From the NCBI GenBank assembly GCA_026393755.1, contig JAPKZO010000006.1:124001-188000 (forward strand): DNA of 64,000 nt. Reading direction: 5' to 3'. The notes under the pieces were generated by a model, which saw only the letters and a program-made list of their open reading frames with translations, was not told the origin of the DNA and ran no database searches. Position 1 is the first letter of the stretch. The number at the start of each line of letters is the position of its first letter. Made by a program: the position numbers and the translations under genes. Positions 1-8,549 of this stretch are shown here, in pieces. Source of the stretch: Acidobacteriota bacterium. GTDB taxonomy: Bacteria > Acidobacteriota > Vicinamibacteria > Vicinamibacterales > JAKQTR01.

Positions 1-1
1 G

Positions 2-496
2 GTGACGATGATCCGGGTGGATCTTCTGGCGTTCGGCGGTGGCTTTGCGTCGGTGCCGTTGATGCAGCACGAAGTGGCGGAAGTCCGCGGCTGGATGCCC
101 GTGCGGACGTTCATGGACGGCATTGCGCTCGGACAGGTGACGCCTGGCCCGATCGTCATCACCGCGACCTTCGTGGGCTACCTCTGCCGCGGGATTCCCG
201 GGGCCGTTGTCGCGACGATGGGCATCTTCTCGCCGTCCTTTCTCATGGTGGCGCTCATCATGCCTCACTTCGACAGGCTCCAGCGCCTCGCCATTTTCCG
301 GGGCGCGACCCGTGGCGCGTTGTTGTCGTTTGTCGGATTGTTGGCCGCCGTGACGGTCCGATTCGGGCTCGCGACCTCGTGGACGATCAGGACCGCGATA
401 CTGGCATTGGTCGCGTTCGTCGCCCTCCGTCTCAGAATAGACGTCTTGTGGGTTGTCCTGGGCGGAGTCTTCGTGTCTCTGTTGCCTGCGTGGTAG
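2..496 (+). CDS. Chromate transporter (ChrA-type), 5'-truncated by window edge
   Basis: The 164 visible residues match a chromate-ion transporter domain. They contain the FGGG motif near residue 12, the PLM(Q)HEV stretch, a GW turn and the ITPGP-like segment VTPGPIVITATFVGY near residue 46, followed by hydrophobic membrane segments. These proteins are inner-membrane anion transporters linked to chromate efflux. The family normally has an amphipathic stretch before FGGG, and the reading frame is open to the first base, so the N-terminus probably lies upstream of the window. Whether it is a single-domain or two-domain ChrA cannot be seen. About 140 bases separate it from hemB on the same strand, with no clear functional link. 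Confidence 0.85.
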   Translation: MTMIRVDLLAFGGGFASVPLMQHEVAEVRGWMPVRTFMDGIALGQVTPGPIVITATFVGYLCRGIPGAVVATMGIFSPSFLMVALIMPHFDRLQRLAIFRGATRGALLSFVGLLAAVTVRFGLATSWTIRTAILALVAFVALRLRIDVLWVVLGGVFVSLLPAW

Positions 497-636
497 AGGC
501 TCGGGCCGATGATCCTCATCCTGTTCGACCACGGGTCCAGCCGAGAGACGATTTCACGAACCTGGCCCCCAACGCTGGTGCAGACATGCTCGGCGCGATG
601 TAGATTAGACTAGGTCAGTCTCCTCGATGGAGTGTC

Positions 637-1626
637 ATGATGAGCTTTCCGACGCAACGTCCCCGTCGCCTCCGCCGAACCGATACGATACGGCGGCTCG
701 TTCGCGAAACGCAACTGAGCCCCGCAAACCTGATTGAGCCTCTGTTTGTGTGCACCGGTGAAGGCGTACGGCGCCCGATCGCCGCGATGCCGGGTTGTTT
801 CCAGTTGAGCGTCGACGAACTGGTCGCCCAGTGCCGCGATCTCCAGGCCCTGGGGATCTCGGGCGTCATCCTGTTTGGTCTTCCTGATGCCAAGGATCCT
901 GATGGGGCGGCGGCCGCCGACCCTCAGGGGCCGGTGGCCACTGCGCTCAAGGCGCTGCGGTGTGAGTACCCCTCGCTGTCATTGTGGGCCGATGTCTGCT
1001 TGTGTGAGTACACGGACCACGGCCACTGCGGACCGCTCAGCGCCGGGCCGGACGGTAGAGTCGATGTGGACAACGATCGGGCCCTGCCGCGCCTGGCCGA
1101 TGCGGCCCTGGCCTATGCGACGGCGGGGGCCGATGTCGTGGCTCCGTCCGACATGATGGACGGCCGCGTGGGGGCGATTCGTGACGCCCTCGATCGAGTC
1201 GGCCGTACCGACATTATCATCGTCTCGTACGCCGCGAAGTACGCGTCGGGGTTCTACGGACCGTTTCGTGATGCGGCCGGATCGGCCCCCGCTTTTGGTG
1301 ACCGCCGGGGCTATCAGATGGATCCGGCCAACGGCCGTGAGGCTCTGCGGGAGGTTGCGTTCGATCTCGAAGAAGGGGCGGACATCGTCATGGTCAAACC
1401 TGCCCTCGCGTACCTGGACGTCGTATACCAGGTCAAGACGCGTTTCGAAGTTCCCGTTGCGGCGTACAACGTCTCGGGTGAATACGCGATGATCAAAGCG
1501 GCGGCAGCCAATGGCTGGCTCGACGAAAGCCGGATCATGCTCGAGACGCTGTTCTGCATTCGCCGGGCCGGGGCCGACATCATCCTGACCTATTTCGCCA
1601 AGGCCGCCGCACGGGCGCTGGCCTGA
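637..1626 (+). CDS. hemB: Delta-aminolevulinic acid dehydratase (porphobilinogen synthase)
   Basis: This 329-residue protein condenses two 5-aminolevulinate molecules to porphobilinogen in tetrapyrrole synthesis. The two Schiff-base lysines are visible: Lys201 in [14 protein letters not shown] and Lys254 in [10 protein letters not shown]. The segment [14 protein letters not shown] supplies Cys121, Cys123 and Cys131, the Zn-binding triad of the zinc-type enzymes. Length is normal for the family. GGAG at 629-632 precedes two adjacent ATG codons (637 and 640), and either could be used. hemL follows 26 bases downstream, so the pair probably forms a haem-synthesis operon. Haem supply fits the multihaem cytochrome encoded at 13.8-15.6 kb. 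Confidence 0.97.
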   Translation: MMSFPTQRPRRLRRTDTIRRLVRETQLSPANLIEPLFVCTGEGVRRPIAAMPGCFQLSVDELVAQCRDLQALGISGVILFGLPDAKDPDGAAAADPQGPVATALKALRCEYPSLSLWADVCLCEYTDHGHCGPLSAGPDGRVDVDNDRALPRLADAALAYATAGADVVAPSDMMDGRVGAIRDALDRVGRTDIIIVSYAAKYASGFYGPFRDAAGSAPAFGDRRGYQMDPANGREALREVAFDLEEGADIVMVKPALAYLDVVYQVKTRFEVPVAAYNVSGEYAMIKAAAANGWLDESRIMLETLFCIRRAGADIILTYFAKAAARALA

Positions 1627-1652
1627 GCGGACCTCATCCGGAGGAGTGAAGC

Positions 1653-2963
1653 GTGGCAGACCTGCCGCAGACGGCCGGGGCAGAGAGCCGGGCCCTGTTC
1701 GACAGAGCGAGACAGTGCATCCCCGGCGGTGTCAACTCGCCCGTACGCGCTTTCCGCGGCGTAGGCGGCACACCCCTGTTCATTGCCAGCGCACATGGCG
1801 CCCGTGTCGAAGACGAGGATGGGCGGAGCTTCATCGACTACATCGGGTCGTGGGGTCCGATGATTCTCGGCCACGGGCATCCAGCCGTGGTGGACGCCGT
1901 CACGCATCAGATCACACGCGGTGCTTCATTCGGCTCGCCGTCCCGGCTTGAGGTGGAGATGGCGGAGCAGTTGACCAGTTGGGTGCCATCGCTCGAGCGC
2001 GTGAGGATGGTGAACTCTGGCACTGAAGCGACCATGTCTGCTGCGCGCCTGGCTCGGGGCGCGACCGGACGGCCGAAGATCGTGAAGTTCGAGGGGTGCT
2101 ACCACGGTCACGGCGACTCGTTCTTGATCAAGGCCGGTTCCGGTGCCGCCACGCTGGGCGTGCCCGACAGTCCCGGCGTGACTGAGGGAACGGCGCGTGA
2201 CACCCTGGCTGCCGCATTCAACGATCTCGACGGCGTGACGCGTGTCTTCGATGAATACCCTGGCAGCATCGCCGCGGTCATCGTGGAGCCAGTGGTGGGC
2301 AACATGGGGGTGGTCGCGCCGCGCCCCGGCTTCCTGGAGGGGTTGCGGGCGTTGTGCACCAGGCACGATGCCCTTCTGATCCTGGACGAAGTGATGACGG
2401 GGTTCCGCCTGGCCAGGGGCGGTGCCCAGGAACTGTACGGTGTGCGGCCTGACCTGACCACACTCGGCAAGATCATCGGTGGCGGGTTGCCCGTAGGGGC
2501 CTACGGAGGGCGGGCGGACCTGATGGCGCTGGTGGCGCCGGAGGGTCCCGTGTATCAGGCCGGTACGCTCTCTGGCAATCCGCTGGCGATGGCGGCGGGA
2601 CTCGCGACGTTGGGTCAGATCGACGCGACGCCCGGGTTCTACGGCCTGCTCGAGGCATTGGGCGCACGCCTCGAATCGGGGCTGCTGGCGCAGATTCAGC
2701 GGGGCGGTTATCGGTGCCGGGTCGCGCGTGCCGGGTCGATGTGGACGCTGTTTTTCACGGCGGACGACGTGGTCGACTGGGCGCGGGCGTCCCGGTGCGA
2801 CACCGCGCGCTATGGGCGTTTCTTCCACGAGATGCTGCGCCGCGGCGTGTCTTTGGCACCGTCGCAGTTCGAAGCCAACTTCATTTCAATCGCGCATACC
2901 GACGCGGATATCGACGACACGATTGCCGCCGCCGGCGCGGCGCTGGGTGTGGCCTGGGCGTGA
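1653..2963 (+). CDS. hemL: Glutamate-1-semialdehyde 2,1-aminomutase
   Basis: This PLP enzyme converts glutamate-1-semialdehyde to 5-aminolevulinate, the step before HemB in the C5 pathway. The 436-residue length fits the family. The N-terminal [13 protein letters not shown] motif, NSGTEA near 121, the PLP aspartate region LDEVMTGFR near 245 and the PLP lysine Lys273 in [13 protein letters not shown] are all present. Translation starts at GTG 1653 behind GGAGGAG at about 1640-1646. A short altered relic sharing its start region and its last codons occurs at 10424-10524 (separate entry). Downstream gene order is convergent with the response regulator at 3032; CTCACGTGAG at 2982-2991 is a perfect 10-base palindrome in the gap. 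Confidence 0.97.
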   Translation: MADLPQTAGAESRALFDRARQCIPGGVNSPVRAFRGVGGTPLFIASAHGARVEDEDGRSFIDYIGSWGPMILGHGHPAVVDAVTHQITRGASFGSPSRLEVEMAEQLTSWVPSLERVRMVNSGTEATMSAARLARGATGRPKIVKFEGCYHGHGDSFLIKAGSGAATLGVPDSPGVTEGTARDTLAAAFNDLDGVTRVFDEYPGSIAAVIVEPVVGNMGVVAPRPGFLEGLRALCTRHDALLILDEVMTGFRLARGGAQELYGVRPDLTTLGKIIGGGLPVGAYGGRADLMALVAPEGPVYQAGTLSGNPLAMAAGLATLGQIDATPGFYGLLEALGARLESGLLAQIQRGGYRCRVARAGSMWTLFFTADDVVDWARASRCDTARYGRFFHEMLRRGVSLAPSQFEANFISIAHTDADIDDTIAAAGAALGVAWA

Positions 2964-3031
2964 CGGATGCCAAGCCTTGAGCTCACGTGAGTCGAGGAGC
3001 GCCGTGTACAGCTGGCCTCGTCGCCGGCTGA

Positions 3032-3415
3032 TCAGATCGGCAGCAGCTTGGCGACAAGCGCCAGCAGTTCCCCGGTATCGACCGGCTTGCTGAGATAGCC
3101 GTCCGGAGGCGGCACGTGCCTGCGCGACGAGATGAACGTACGGAAGTCGTCGGACACGCCGGTGATGATGATCACGGGAATCGTGTGCCATGCCTCGGTC
3201 TCACGCAGATCGCGATAGCACCGAACGCCGGAGGTTTCCGGCATCGTGATATCCAATGTGATCAGGTCGGGGCGGTGCTTCTTGACCAGGTCGATGGCCT
3301 GTGCCCCGTTCCCGGCGGTGATGGTAGCGTACCCATTGTCTTCCAGCAGGCTGGAGAAATAGGTCACCGTGTCCGCGTCGTCATCGATGATCAGAATGGT
3401 CTTCTTGTCGGTCAT
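3032..3415 (-). CDS. Receiver-only response regulator
   Basis: A single CheY-like receiver domain of 127 residues, starting at the ATG at 3415, one base past the stop of the upstream kinase (3417). Acidic residues Asp11-13, phospho-acceptor Asp55 (LITLDITMP) and Lys110 (GYLSKPVD) are all present. There is no DNA-binding or enzymatic output. It carries a distinctive C-terminal stretch, an ITG...R..HVPPP.GY..KP pattern, shared with the receiver at 17986 and, more loosely, with the receiver fused to the CCG protein at 4944. It is the last gene of the minus-strand redox set. Its partner is most likely the adjacent kinase, and its target is probably a protein rather than DNA (inference). Confidence 0.9.
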   Translation of the reverse strand: MTDKKTILIIDDDADTVTYFSSLLEDNGYATITAGNGAQAIDLVKKHRPDLITLDITMPETSGVRCYRDLRETEAWHTIPVIIITGVSDDFRTFISSRRHVPPPDGYLSKPVDTGELLALVAKLLPI

Positions 3416-3416
3416 C

Positions 3417-4865
3417 TCAGTGTGTCCCAAGGGCGGTGACGGCGCCGGGTTCGGCGGCGCTTCCGGATCTGGAGTTCGGAATGGCGACCACAAAACGCGT
3501 GCCTGTGCCAGGTGTTGACTCAATCTGGATAGAGCCTCCATGCGCCGTTGCGATCTTGTTCGCCACGAACAGGCCGAGCCCCGTGCCTTCGGAGCCCTTC
3601 GAGGAGAAGAACAGGCTGAAGGCCTTCTCCCGGGTCTCCTGTTCCATCCCGATGCCGTTGTCTTCGATCTCGAATCCGGTTGAACGATCTGTCTGACCGG
3701 TCCGGAGCGTCACGCGGTGCACCGGCTTCTTCACGTCGAGGCGGCATGCGTCGAACGCGTTCTCCGTCAGGTTCACCAGCATCGCCCGCACGGCCTTCTC
3801 GTCCGCCTCGAACGTGCCTGTCTCCGGGGCGACCACCCGGGTGAACTCGATACCAAGCTCAGTGGCCTTGTCCCGCATGGCCTCGAACACTTCGTTGACG
3901 ACGGCCTCGGCCGACACCGGCTTCCAGTCAGGTTCGCGGTCCTTCGCGTAATAGAGAATATCCAGGACCATGTTGCGGACCCGCTCGATGTTCCGTTCGA
4001 CGATGCCCCATCCCTTGGCCACACGCGCTTGATCCCCTGCGGCGAGCCCCTTGTTGACCAGGTACACTCCGCCATTCAGCCCGTTGAGCAGGCCTTTGAT
4101 CCCGTGGGAGATGGACCCGATGAGCAGCCCGATGGAGGCGAGCTGGGATTGGAGCCGGCGGATCTGAGTGATGTCGGCGCTCATTTCCATGATCCGGTCG
4201 ACCTTGCCGTCGGCGCCAACGATTGGCGTCGTGTGGACGAGGACGTTGATCGGGCGACCGTCCCGCGACGTCACGACCTCCTCATGGACGTGCAACTGGC
4301 CGTCGTCGAAGGTCTCCCGGACGGTGCACGGGAAACACTCCTCGGTTCGATGCTTGTAGATCTCGTAGCACTTGCACCCGAGGAAGTCGCCGAACGTCTC
4401 GCGATGCAGGCGATTCGCGTCGACCATGTTCAGGTCACGATCCTGGATGGAGATGTAGCAGGGCACTTCCTCGAACAGCCTGCTGTAGTGCGCCTGGCTG
4501 TTGCGGAGCTGGTTCTGGAGGCGCTTCACATCGGTGATGTCGGTGGACATCTCCATCACGCCCGTGATGTGGCCCTCTTCGTTGCGGATGGGCTCGGTGT
4601 ACACGATCACCGATACCTCCGTCCGGTTGAGGCAGGTGACGCGTTCCTCGCCGCTGTGAACCTGGCCGTCGCGGAACGTCTGTTCAACCGGGCAGACCTC
4701 GCACTTCTCCGCGCGGTGTTTGTAGACCTGGTAGCAGTATCGCCCTCGGTAGTCACCGAAGGCTTCGCGAAACCGCCGGTTGGCCGCCATCACCTTAAAG
4801 TCACGGTCCTGCACGGTGACGTAGCAGGGCATCGCGTCGAAGTACTGCTCGTAGGGAAGATCCAT
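3417..4865 (-). CDS. Soluble double-PAS histidine kinase with cysteine-motif PAS domains
   Basis: This 482-residue kinase has no membrane segment. PAS1 covers about residues 8-115 and PAS2 about 125-235. The dimerisation region follows with phospho-acceptor His254 (GSISHGIKGLLN), then a HATPase domain with N-box NLTENAFDA, DNGIGM and GTGLGL motifs. Each PAS carries the same cysteine pattern: Cys44, Cys55, Cys58, and Cys166, Cys177, Cys180, i.e. C-x10-C-x2-C after a CY.(V/I)YKHR stretch. This could bind a metal cluster or form disulfides, making it a cytoplasmic redox sensor (inference). It lies between the CCG-receiver fusion and the receiver-only protein, and it is closely similar in layout to the broken kinase at 15629-17502. 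Confidence 0.92.
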   Translation of the reverse strand: MDLPYEQYFDAMPCYVTVQDRDFKVMAANRRFREAFGDYRGRYCYQVYKHRAEKCEVCPVEQTFRDGQVHSGEERVTCLNRTEVSVIVYTEPIRNEEGHITGVMEMSTDITDVKRLQNQLRNSQAHYSRLFEEVPCYISIQDRDLNMVDANRLHRETFGDFLGCKCYEIYKHRTEECFPCTVRETFDDGQLHVHEEVVTSRDGRPINVLVHTTPIVGADGKVDRIMEMSADITQIRRLQSQLASIGLLIGSISHGIKGLLNGLNGGVYLVNKGLAAGDQARVAKGWGIVERNIERVRNMVLDILYYAKDREPDWKPVSAEAVVNEVFEAMRDKATELGIEFTRVVAPETGTFEADEKAVRAMLVNLTENAFDACRLDVKKPVHRVTLRTGQTDRSTGFEIEDNGIGMEQETREKAFSLFFSSKGSEGTGLGLFVANKIATAHGGSIQIESTPGTGTRFVVAIPNSRSGSAAEPGAVTALGTH

Positions 4866-4943
4866 CGCTGCCTTTCGGCCTGTGGCTCGGTGTTCGTCTG
4901 CCCGGACGACGCTGCCTCTCGAACGGTCCCCGCGGGGGGCAGC

Positions 4944-6692
4944 CTAGTGCACCTCCAGGATCTTCCGCACGTTCAGGAGCAGGGTCTCGTCGTCCACGGG
5001 CTTGTCCAGGTACCCCTCGGGCGGAAAGACCCCGCGGTCGTAGATCAACCGGCGCAGTTCCGGCCGGCCGGTGATGATGCACACCCGGATGCCCGCCAGA
5101 TCGGGGTCCTTGCGCAGCGTCTCGAAGACCTTGCCGCCGTCGGTGCCAGGCATCGAGAGGTCCAGCGTGATCAAGTCCGGCTTCTCCCGGCGCGCGATCG
5201 CGATGGCGGAATCCCCGTCGCTGGCTTCGAACACGCTCGCGCCATTGTCCTGCAGCACCGCGCTGTAGAAGACCAGCACATCCGGCTCGTCGTCCACGAC
5301 CAGGATCCGTCGGCCCGCGAGGCTGAGCTGAGCCCGTGGTGCGACGGGCTCGGGTTCGACCACGGCGGGGAGCGCGACCTTCGTCGGTACGACGATGGCA
5401 TTGGCAACCAGGTTGACGAGCTGGGTGACCTGCATGCCGAGCTTGTAGTGGCGGATGCAGTCGGTCAGGCCGTCCACGCAGTTGTGACATGACGTCACCA
5501 CGACACTGGCTCCGGTCGCGGCCAACTGGTCGGCCTTGACCTTGGCCGACTTCAAACGTCGGGGCGTGTACTCACTCATCGACATGGCACCGCCGCCGCC
5601 GGTGCAGCAGTAGTTCTCGGACCGGTTCGGGTACATCTCGCGGAAGTCGGTGACGACCAGACTGAGCAGCTCGCGCGGTTCCTCGAACAAGCCGCAGCTT
5701 CTGGCGTTGTTGCACGAATCGTGGAAGGTGACCGGCGTCGTGTTGCGGGACTTGTCGACCTTGATGCGGCCTTCCTTGATGTACCGCAACATGGTGTTGA
5801 CCGAGCTCTCCATCACGAACGGGACATCCATGCCGGCCCAATTCGGGCCCTCGCACCGCGTCGACCGATACCCGTGGCCGCACTCGGAGATCACCAGCTT
5901 CCTGCCGCGCAACTCGGTGACCTTGTCGTACAGGCGCCGCGCCACGGCGCCGCCGAGGTCGTCGTCGCCGGAGAAGAGCCCGAAGTTCGTCATGTCCCAG
6001 CCCTCGCTCGGCATGGTCCACTTCTCACCGGCCAGGTGGAAGATCTTCGCCGCGTCGGCAATGGTCCGGGGGTCGTACTTGACCTCGCGCGGATTGATGG
6101 AATACACGACGTCGGCGTCCATGACGTCCACCGGGATCACCGCGGCCGGGTCGTTCAGTTCGCCGCTGAGTTCCTCCGACATCCACTCGAGCGTCTCGAG
6201 GTACTCCTCCTTCAGCACGCCCATCTGGTTGCCGATCTCCCATTGATCCTTGCTGACGACGGCGACGCCTTCCGGCATCACGCCGACCGACACCAGGAGG
6301 CCGCGCATCATGCGGTTGACAACGGCGAAGTCGACGCCCATCGGACAATTGATCGTGCATCGCCGGCAGTTCGTGCACTTACCGAAGGCGATGTCCTTCA
6401 GTTCTTCCAGTTCCTCGTCGGTCGAGACCGTCGACGCGCCCACCCACCAGGGGAAGACCCGGCCCGTCCAGTCGAAGTGCCGCTTGAAGATCTTCCGGAC
6501 GCGGTCAGCCTTGTAGGCGGGCGCATACGTCGGGTCGTCGGGATTGGTCAGCACGTAGTGACAGGAATCGGTGCACATGCCGCAATGCACGCAGGCCGTC
6601 AGGGAGCCCACCACCTGCCGGTTGAGCTTCTTCGCCATGCGCTCGAGGAGCTTGTCGGCCTTGTGCGAGCGGGGTTGGTAACTCGTGGACAC
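4944..6692 (-). CDS. HmcF/TmcB-like CCG iron-sulfur protein fused to a C-terminal receiver domain
   Basis: A 582-residue fusion. Residues 30-120 hold two [4Fe-4S] motifs (Cys34, 37, 40, 44 and Cys106, 109, 112, 116). Residues about 265-415 hold a CCG-type domain with Cys326, the Cys361-Cys362 pair and Cys401/Cys404, the pattern of the non-cubane cluster in HdrB/D, DsrK and HmcF proteins. After a Pro/Val-rich linker (about 438-458), residues 459-582 form a receiver domain with Asp510 (LITLDLSMP) and Lys563. The family part is a cytoplasmic subunit of quinone-linked redox complexes. The fused receiver suggests that phosphorylation acts directly on electron transfer (inference). The membrane partner is the next gene upstream (6761). 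Confidence 0.9.
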   Translation of the reverse strand: MSTSYQPRSHKADKLLERMAKKLNRQVVGSLTACVHCGMCTDSCHYVLTNPDDPTYAPAYKADRVRKIFKRHFDWTGRVFPWWVGASTVSTDEELEELKDIAFGKCTNCRRCTINCPMGVDFAVVNRMMRGLLVSVGVMPEGVAVVSKDQWEIGNQMGVLKEEYLETLEWMSEELSGELNDPAAVIPVDVMDADVVYSINPREVKYDPRTIADAAKIFHLAGEKWTMPSEGWDMTNFGLFSGDDDLGGAVARRLYDKVTELRGRKLVISECGHGYRSTRCEGPNWAGMDVPFVMESSVNTMLRYIKEGRIKVDKSRNTTPVTFHDSCNNARSCGLFEEPRELLSLVVTDFREMYPNRSENYCCTGGGGAMSMSEYTPRRLKSAKVKADQLAATGASVVVTSCHNCVDGLTDCIRHYKLGMQVTQLVNLVANAIVVPTKVALPAVVEPEPVAPRAQLSLAGRRILVVDDEPDVLVFYSAVLQDNGASVFEASDGDSAIAIARREKPDLITLDLSMPGTDGGKVFETLRKDPDLAGIRVCIITGRPELRRLIYDRGVFPPEGYLDKPVDDETLLLNVRKILEVH

Positions 6693-6760
6693 GCTGCTCT
6701 CCGGTCTATGCCGTTCGGGTGACGGTGCGTCGCATCGGCGGCGCAGTGGCGCGGTGCCGT

Positions 6761-7456
6761 CTACGGGGTCCTCACGGAACGAGGCCGGGGGCCTCGTTGG
6801 ATCGGAAAGACACCTCGGTGGGTCAGCGTCCGGCCCAGATAGAAACGCGTGAAGGGGTAGTAGAGGTAGTGCGAGATCTTGCTGAACGGCACGTACAACA
6901 GGAAGAAAGCCGTCAGGAAGAAGTAGACGAGCCGCACCGTCTCGAGGGCGTCCACGCGGTTCGGCACCGCCAGGACGGCGAACAGGAACCAGATCGCGAG
7001 CAGCGTCAGGGAGAAGTAGTCATCTGGCGTGCTGATCACCCGCATCGTCCTGTTGGACACGCGGCGGACCAATCGCGCGACCGACACGAGGAAGGCCGCG
7101 CCTATCATGATCTGGAGCGTGAGCACGAGCCATGAAGCGTCGAGCCAGTGCGGGCCGTAGGGAATGATGAACGACAGTGCAATGGCGGCCACCACGCCGA
7201 GATGGAAGACGACGAACTGCGCGTACAGCAGGATGTGCGTGCGCGTACTTTCCATGGCCAGCGGCATCGCGACGTTGAGCCACGAATAGAGGATGCCCCG
7301 TCGCATGGCTGGCGGTGTAGGGCCCGTGGGGGCCTGACGGTCCCGACCGGCCTTGAAGCGTAGCAGCCAGGCAATCCGGAGTGCGTAGACACACGCCATG
7401 ACCAGCAGGGCCGTTTCCTGGAGCCGGTGTTCGGCGAAATGGAGGAGATCACTCAT
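6761..7456 (-). CDS. HmcE/TmcC-like membrane cytochrome b subunit
   Basis: A polytopic membrane protein of about 231 residues with segments near MACVYALRIAWLL, FVVFHLGVVAAIALSFII, LVLTLQIMIGAAFLV, LTLLAIWFLFAVLAV and FFLTAFFLLYVPFSKISHYLYYPF. The final KISHYLYYPF stretch and overall layout resemble the NarI-like subunits of Hmc/Tmc/Dsr complexes, which pass electrons between a cytoplasmic HmcF/DsrK-type protein and quinone via b haems. The ATG at 7456 has AGG just upstream; a GTG at 7468 is an alternative giving 235 residues. It precedes the CCG-receiver fusion, forming a two-subunit Tmc-like module that lacks its own cytochrome and NrfD genes. Confidence 0.82.
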   Translation of the reverse strand: MSDLLHFAEHRLQETALLVMACVYALRIAWLLRFKAGRDRQAPTGPTPPAMRRGILYSWLNVAMPLAMESTRTHILLYAQFVVFHLGVVAAIALSFIIPYGPHWLDASWLVLTLQIMIGAAFLVSVARLVRRVSNRTMRVISTPDDYFSLTLLAIWFLFAVLAVPNRVDALETVRLVYFFLTAFFLLYVPFSKISHYLYYPFTRFYLGRTLTHRGVFPIQRGPRPRSVRTP

Positions 7457-7492
7457 ATCCTGTCTCACGCGCGGTTGGTGTCGGCGGCGTCG

Positions 7493-8065
7493 TCACGACG
7501 ACGCCGGTGTCATCGCCGCCAGCCTGGCTTCGAACGCCTTGTACTCTCGAGTGTCGTTTGCGCAGATGATCACTTCCCGAATGCCCGTGGTCGTTGAGAG
7601 GTATGCCGTCAGCGTCGACAGCATCACCTCCGCGCACACCGGAAGAGGAACACCGTAGAACCCGGCCCCCATCGGGGGAAACGCGATCTGAGCGATCCCC
7701 CGATCGTCCGCCAGCTTGAGGGCGTTCACCATCGTCGCGCGCAGCTTCTGCTCAAGGTCCGGCTCCTGGAACACCGGACCCACGGCATGGACGATGAACC
7801 TGGCGTTCAAGGTGCCGGCCGACGTGACCACGGCGCCGGTGACCTGAACCGATCCGATCTGGTCGAGTTCCTCCTTGATCGTTGCACCGCCCCTTCGGGC
7901 GATCGCATTGCCGAAGCCAGACCCGAGCGCGAGGTTGGGCCTGGCGTAGAAGACGATGGCTTCGGCGTCCAATGTCGTGATGTCGGCCTTGACAAGCCGC
8001 ACCACGCTCTTGTGAACGGGGATGACGCCCGTCGTGGGGCGATTGACGCTGCTGGTGTCAGCCAA
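7493..8065 (-). CDS. Macro-domain protein (ADP-ribose binding)
   Basis: A macro domain: ADITTLDAEAIV near the start, then a glycine-rich loop GSGFGNAIARRGG, HAVGPVF, and the phosphate loop PPMGAGFYGVPL, ending with VIICANDTREYKAFEARL. Such domains bind or hydrolyse ADP-ribose derivatives. The usual NAAN segment is replaced by FYARPNLALG, so the catalytic Asn of MacroD-type hydrolases is not evident. The frame extends upstream to 8209, but the likely start is TTG at 8065, overlapping the TGA (8058-8060) of the preceding small gene; this suggests coupled translation. Placing an ADP-ribose reader in a redox-complex operon is unusual. Confidence 0.78.
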   Translation of the reverse strand: MADTSSVNRPTTGVIPVHKSVVRLVKADITTLDAEAIVFYARPNLALGSGFGNAIARRGGATIKEELDQIGSVQVTGAVVTSAGTLNARFIVHAVGPVFQEPDLEQKLRATMVNALKLADDRGIAQIAFPPMGAGFYGVPLPVCAEVMLSTLTAYLSTTTGIREVIICANDTREYKAFEARLAAMTPASS

Positions 8066-8282
8066 CGTTCGGCTCCTTGGTGTCCCGGATACCGGCATTC
8101 CTGTGGACCTGCATCTCCTGCTCGGCAAGGTTGCGGAGCTTGTAGGCCGTGTCGCGGAGCGTTCCGAACAGGACACCGCACCCGGTATCCAGACGCGTCT
8201 GGTCGCCATGGTCGGCCAGGAGCATCATGTCTCGCGACAACCGGAGCACTTTGAGGATGTTCTGATTGCAGTCCCGTGCCAC
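8058..8282 (-). CDS. Small conserved-looking protein, first gene of the sigma-54 operon
   Basis: A 74-residue soluble, charged, mostly helical protein, with a GCGVLFGTLRDTAYKLRNLAEQE stretch split by a glycine turn and several Met/Leu heptads. No named family is recognised. GTG at 8282 is preceded by GGAG with six bases spacing, whereas the upstream TTG at 8303 lies inside the inverted repeat and has no ribosome site. The gene is first after the sigma-54 promoter at 8319-8334 and overlaps the macro-domain gene start, so both are probably translated together. Low-complexity features are absent and codon use matches the neighbours, which argues that it is real. Confidence 0.65.
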   Translation of the reverse strand: MARDCNQNILKVLRLSRDMMLLADHGDQTRLDTGCGVLFGTLRDTAYKLRNLAEQEMQVHRNAGIRDTKEPNVG

Positions 8283-8290
8283 TCGAGTCT

Positions 8291-8318
8291 CCAGTGTGTG
8301 CAACTACAACAACACTGG
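8291..8318 (-). promoter_or_regulatory. Inverted repeat in the 5' leader of the sigma-54 operon
   Basis: CCAGTGT (8291-8297) and ACACTGG (8312-8318) are perfect 7-base arms around 14 bases. The repeat begins at the base following the -12 element and ends nine bases before the GTG start. In RNA it would fold just ahead of, or overlapping, the ribosome site; as DNA it could be an operator at the transcription start. The sequence alone cannot separate the two. Confidence 0.5.
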
Positions 8319-8334
8319 AGCATGCGACGTGCCA
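8319..8334 (-). promoter_or_regulatory. Sigma-54 (RpoN) promoter
   Basis: On the minus strand the sequence reads TGGCACG, four bases, then ATGCT. The -24 element is a perfect match to TGGCACG and the -12 element keeps the essential GC, with GG and GC separated by exactly ten bases. It lies about 37 bases upstream of the first start codon and between the sigma-54 activator gene and the operon, the expected arrangement. Predicted transcription start is near 8307-8309. A possible upstream activator site is ACGACA (8488-8493) with TGTCGT (8513-8518). Confidence 0.75.
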
Positions 8335-8549
8335 GGCGCCCACCTTCTGCGCGCAGCTCGAAAGCACTGAAAACGCAGGATATTCCCGGGCGAATCGGAC
8401 TGGGCTGGTTCGGGAGGGGTCTGCTGATTTCGTGACGGATCGGTCCGCCGCAGAGAGTGGTCAGCGGCCGCCACCTGGTCTCAAGTTACGACAACATCGT
8501 GCTTTGCAGTCGTGTCGTTCAGGACGGGGCGTGTCCAGAATCTATTTCG

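Noticed and set aside
3717-5492. 591-residue plus-strand open frame opposite the kinase and CCG-receiver genes
   Set aside because: It is a shadow of the minus-strand genes, with low-complexity Val/Asp/Arg composition and no domains. The minus-strand genes carry full motif sets.
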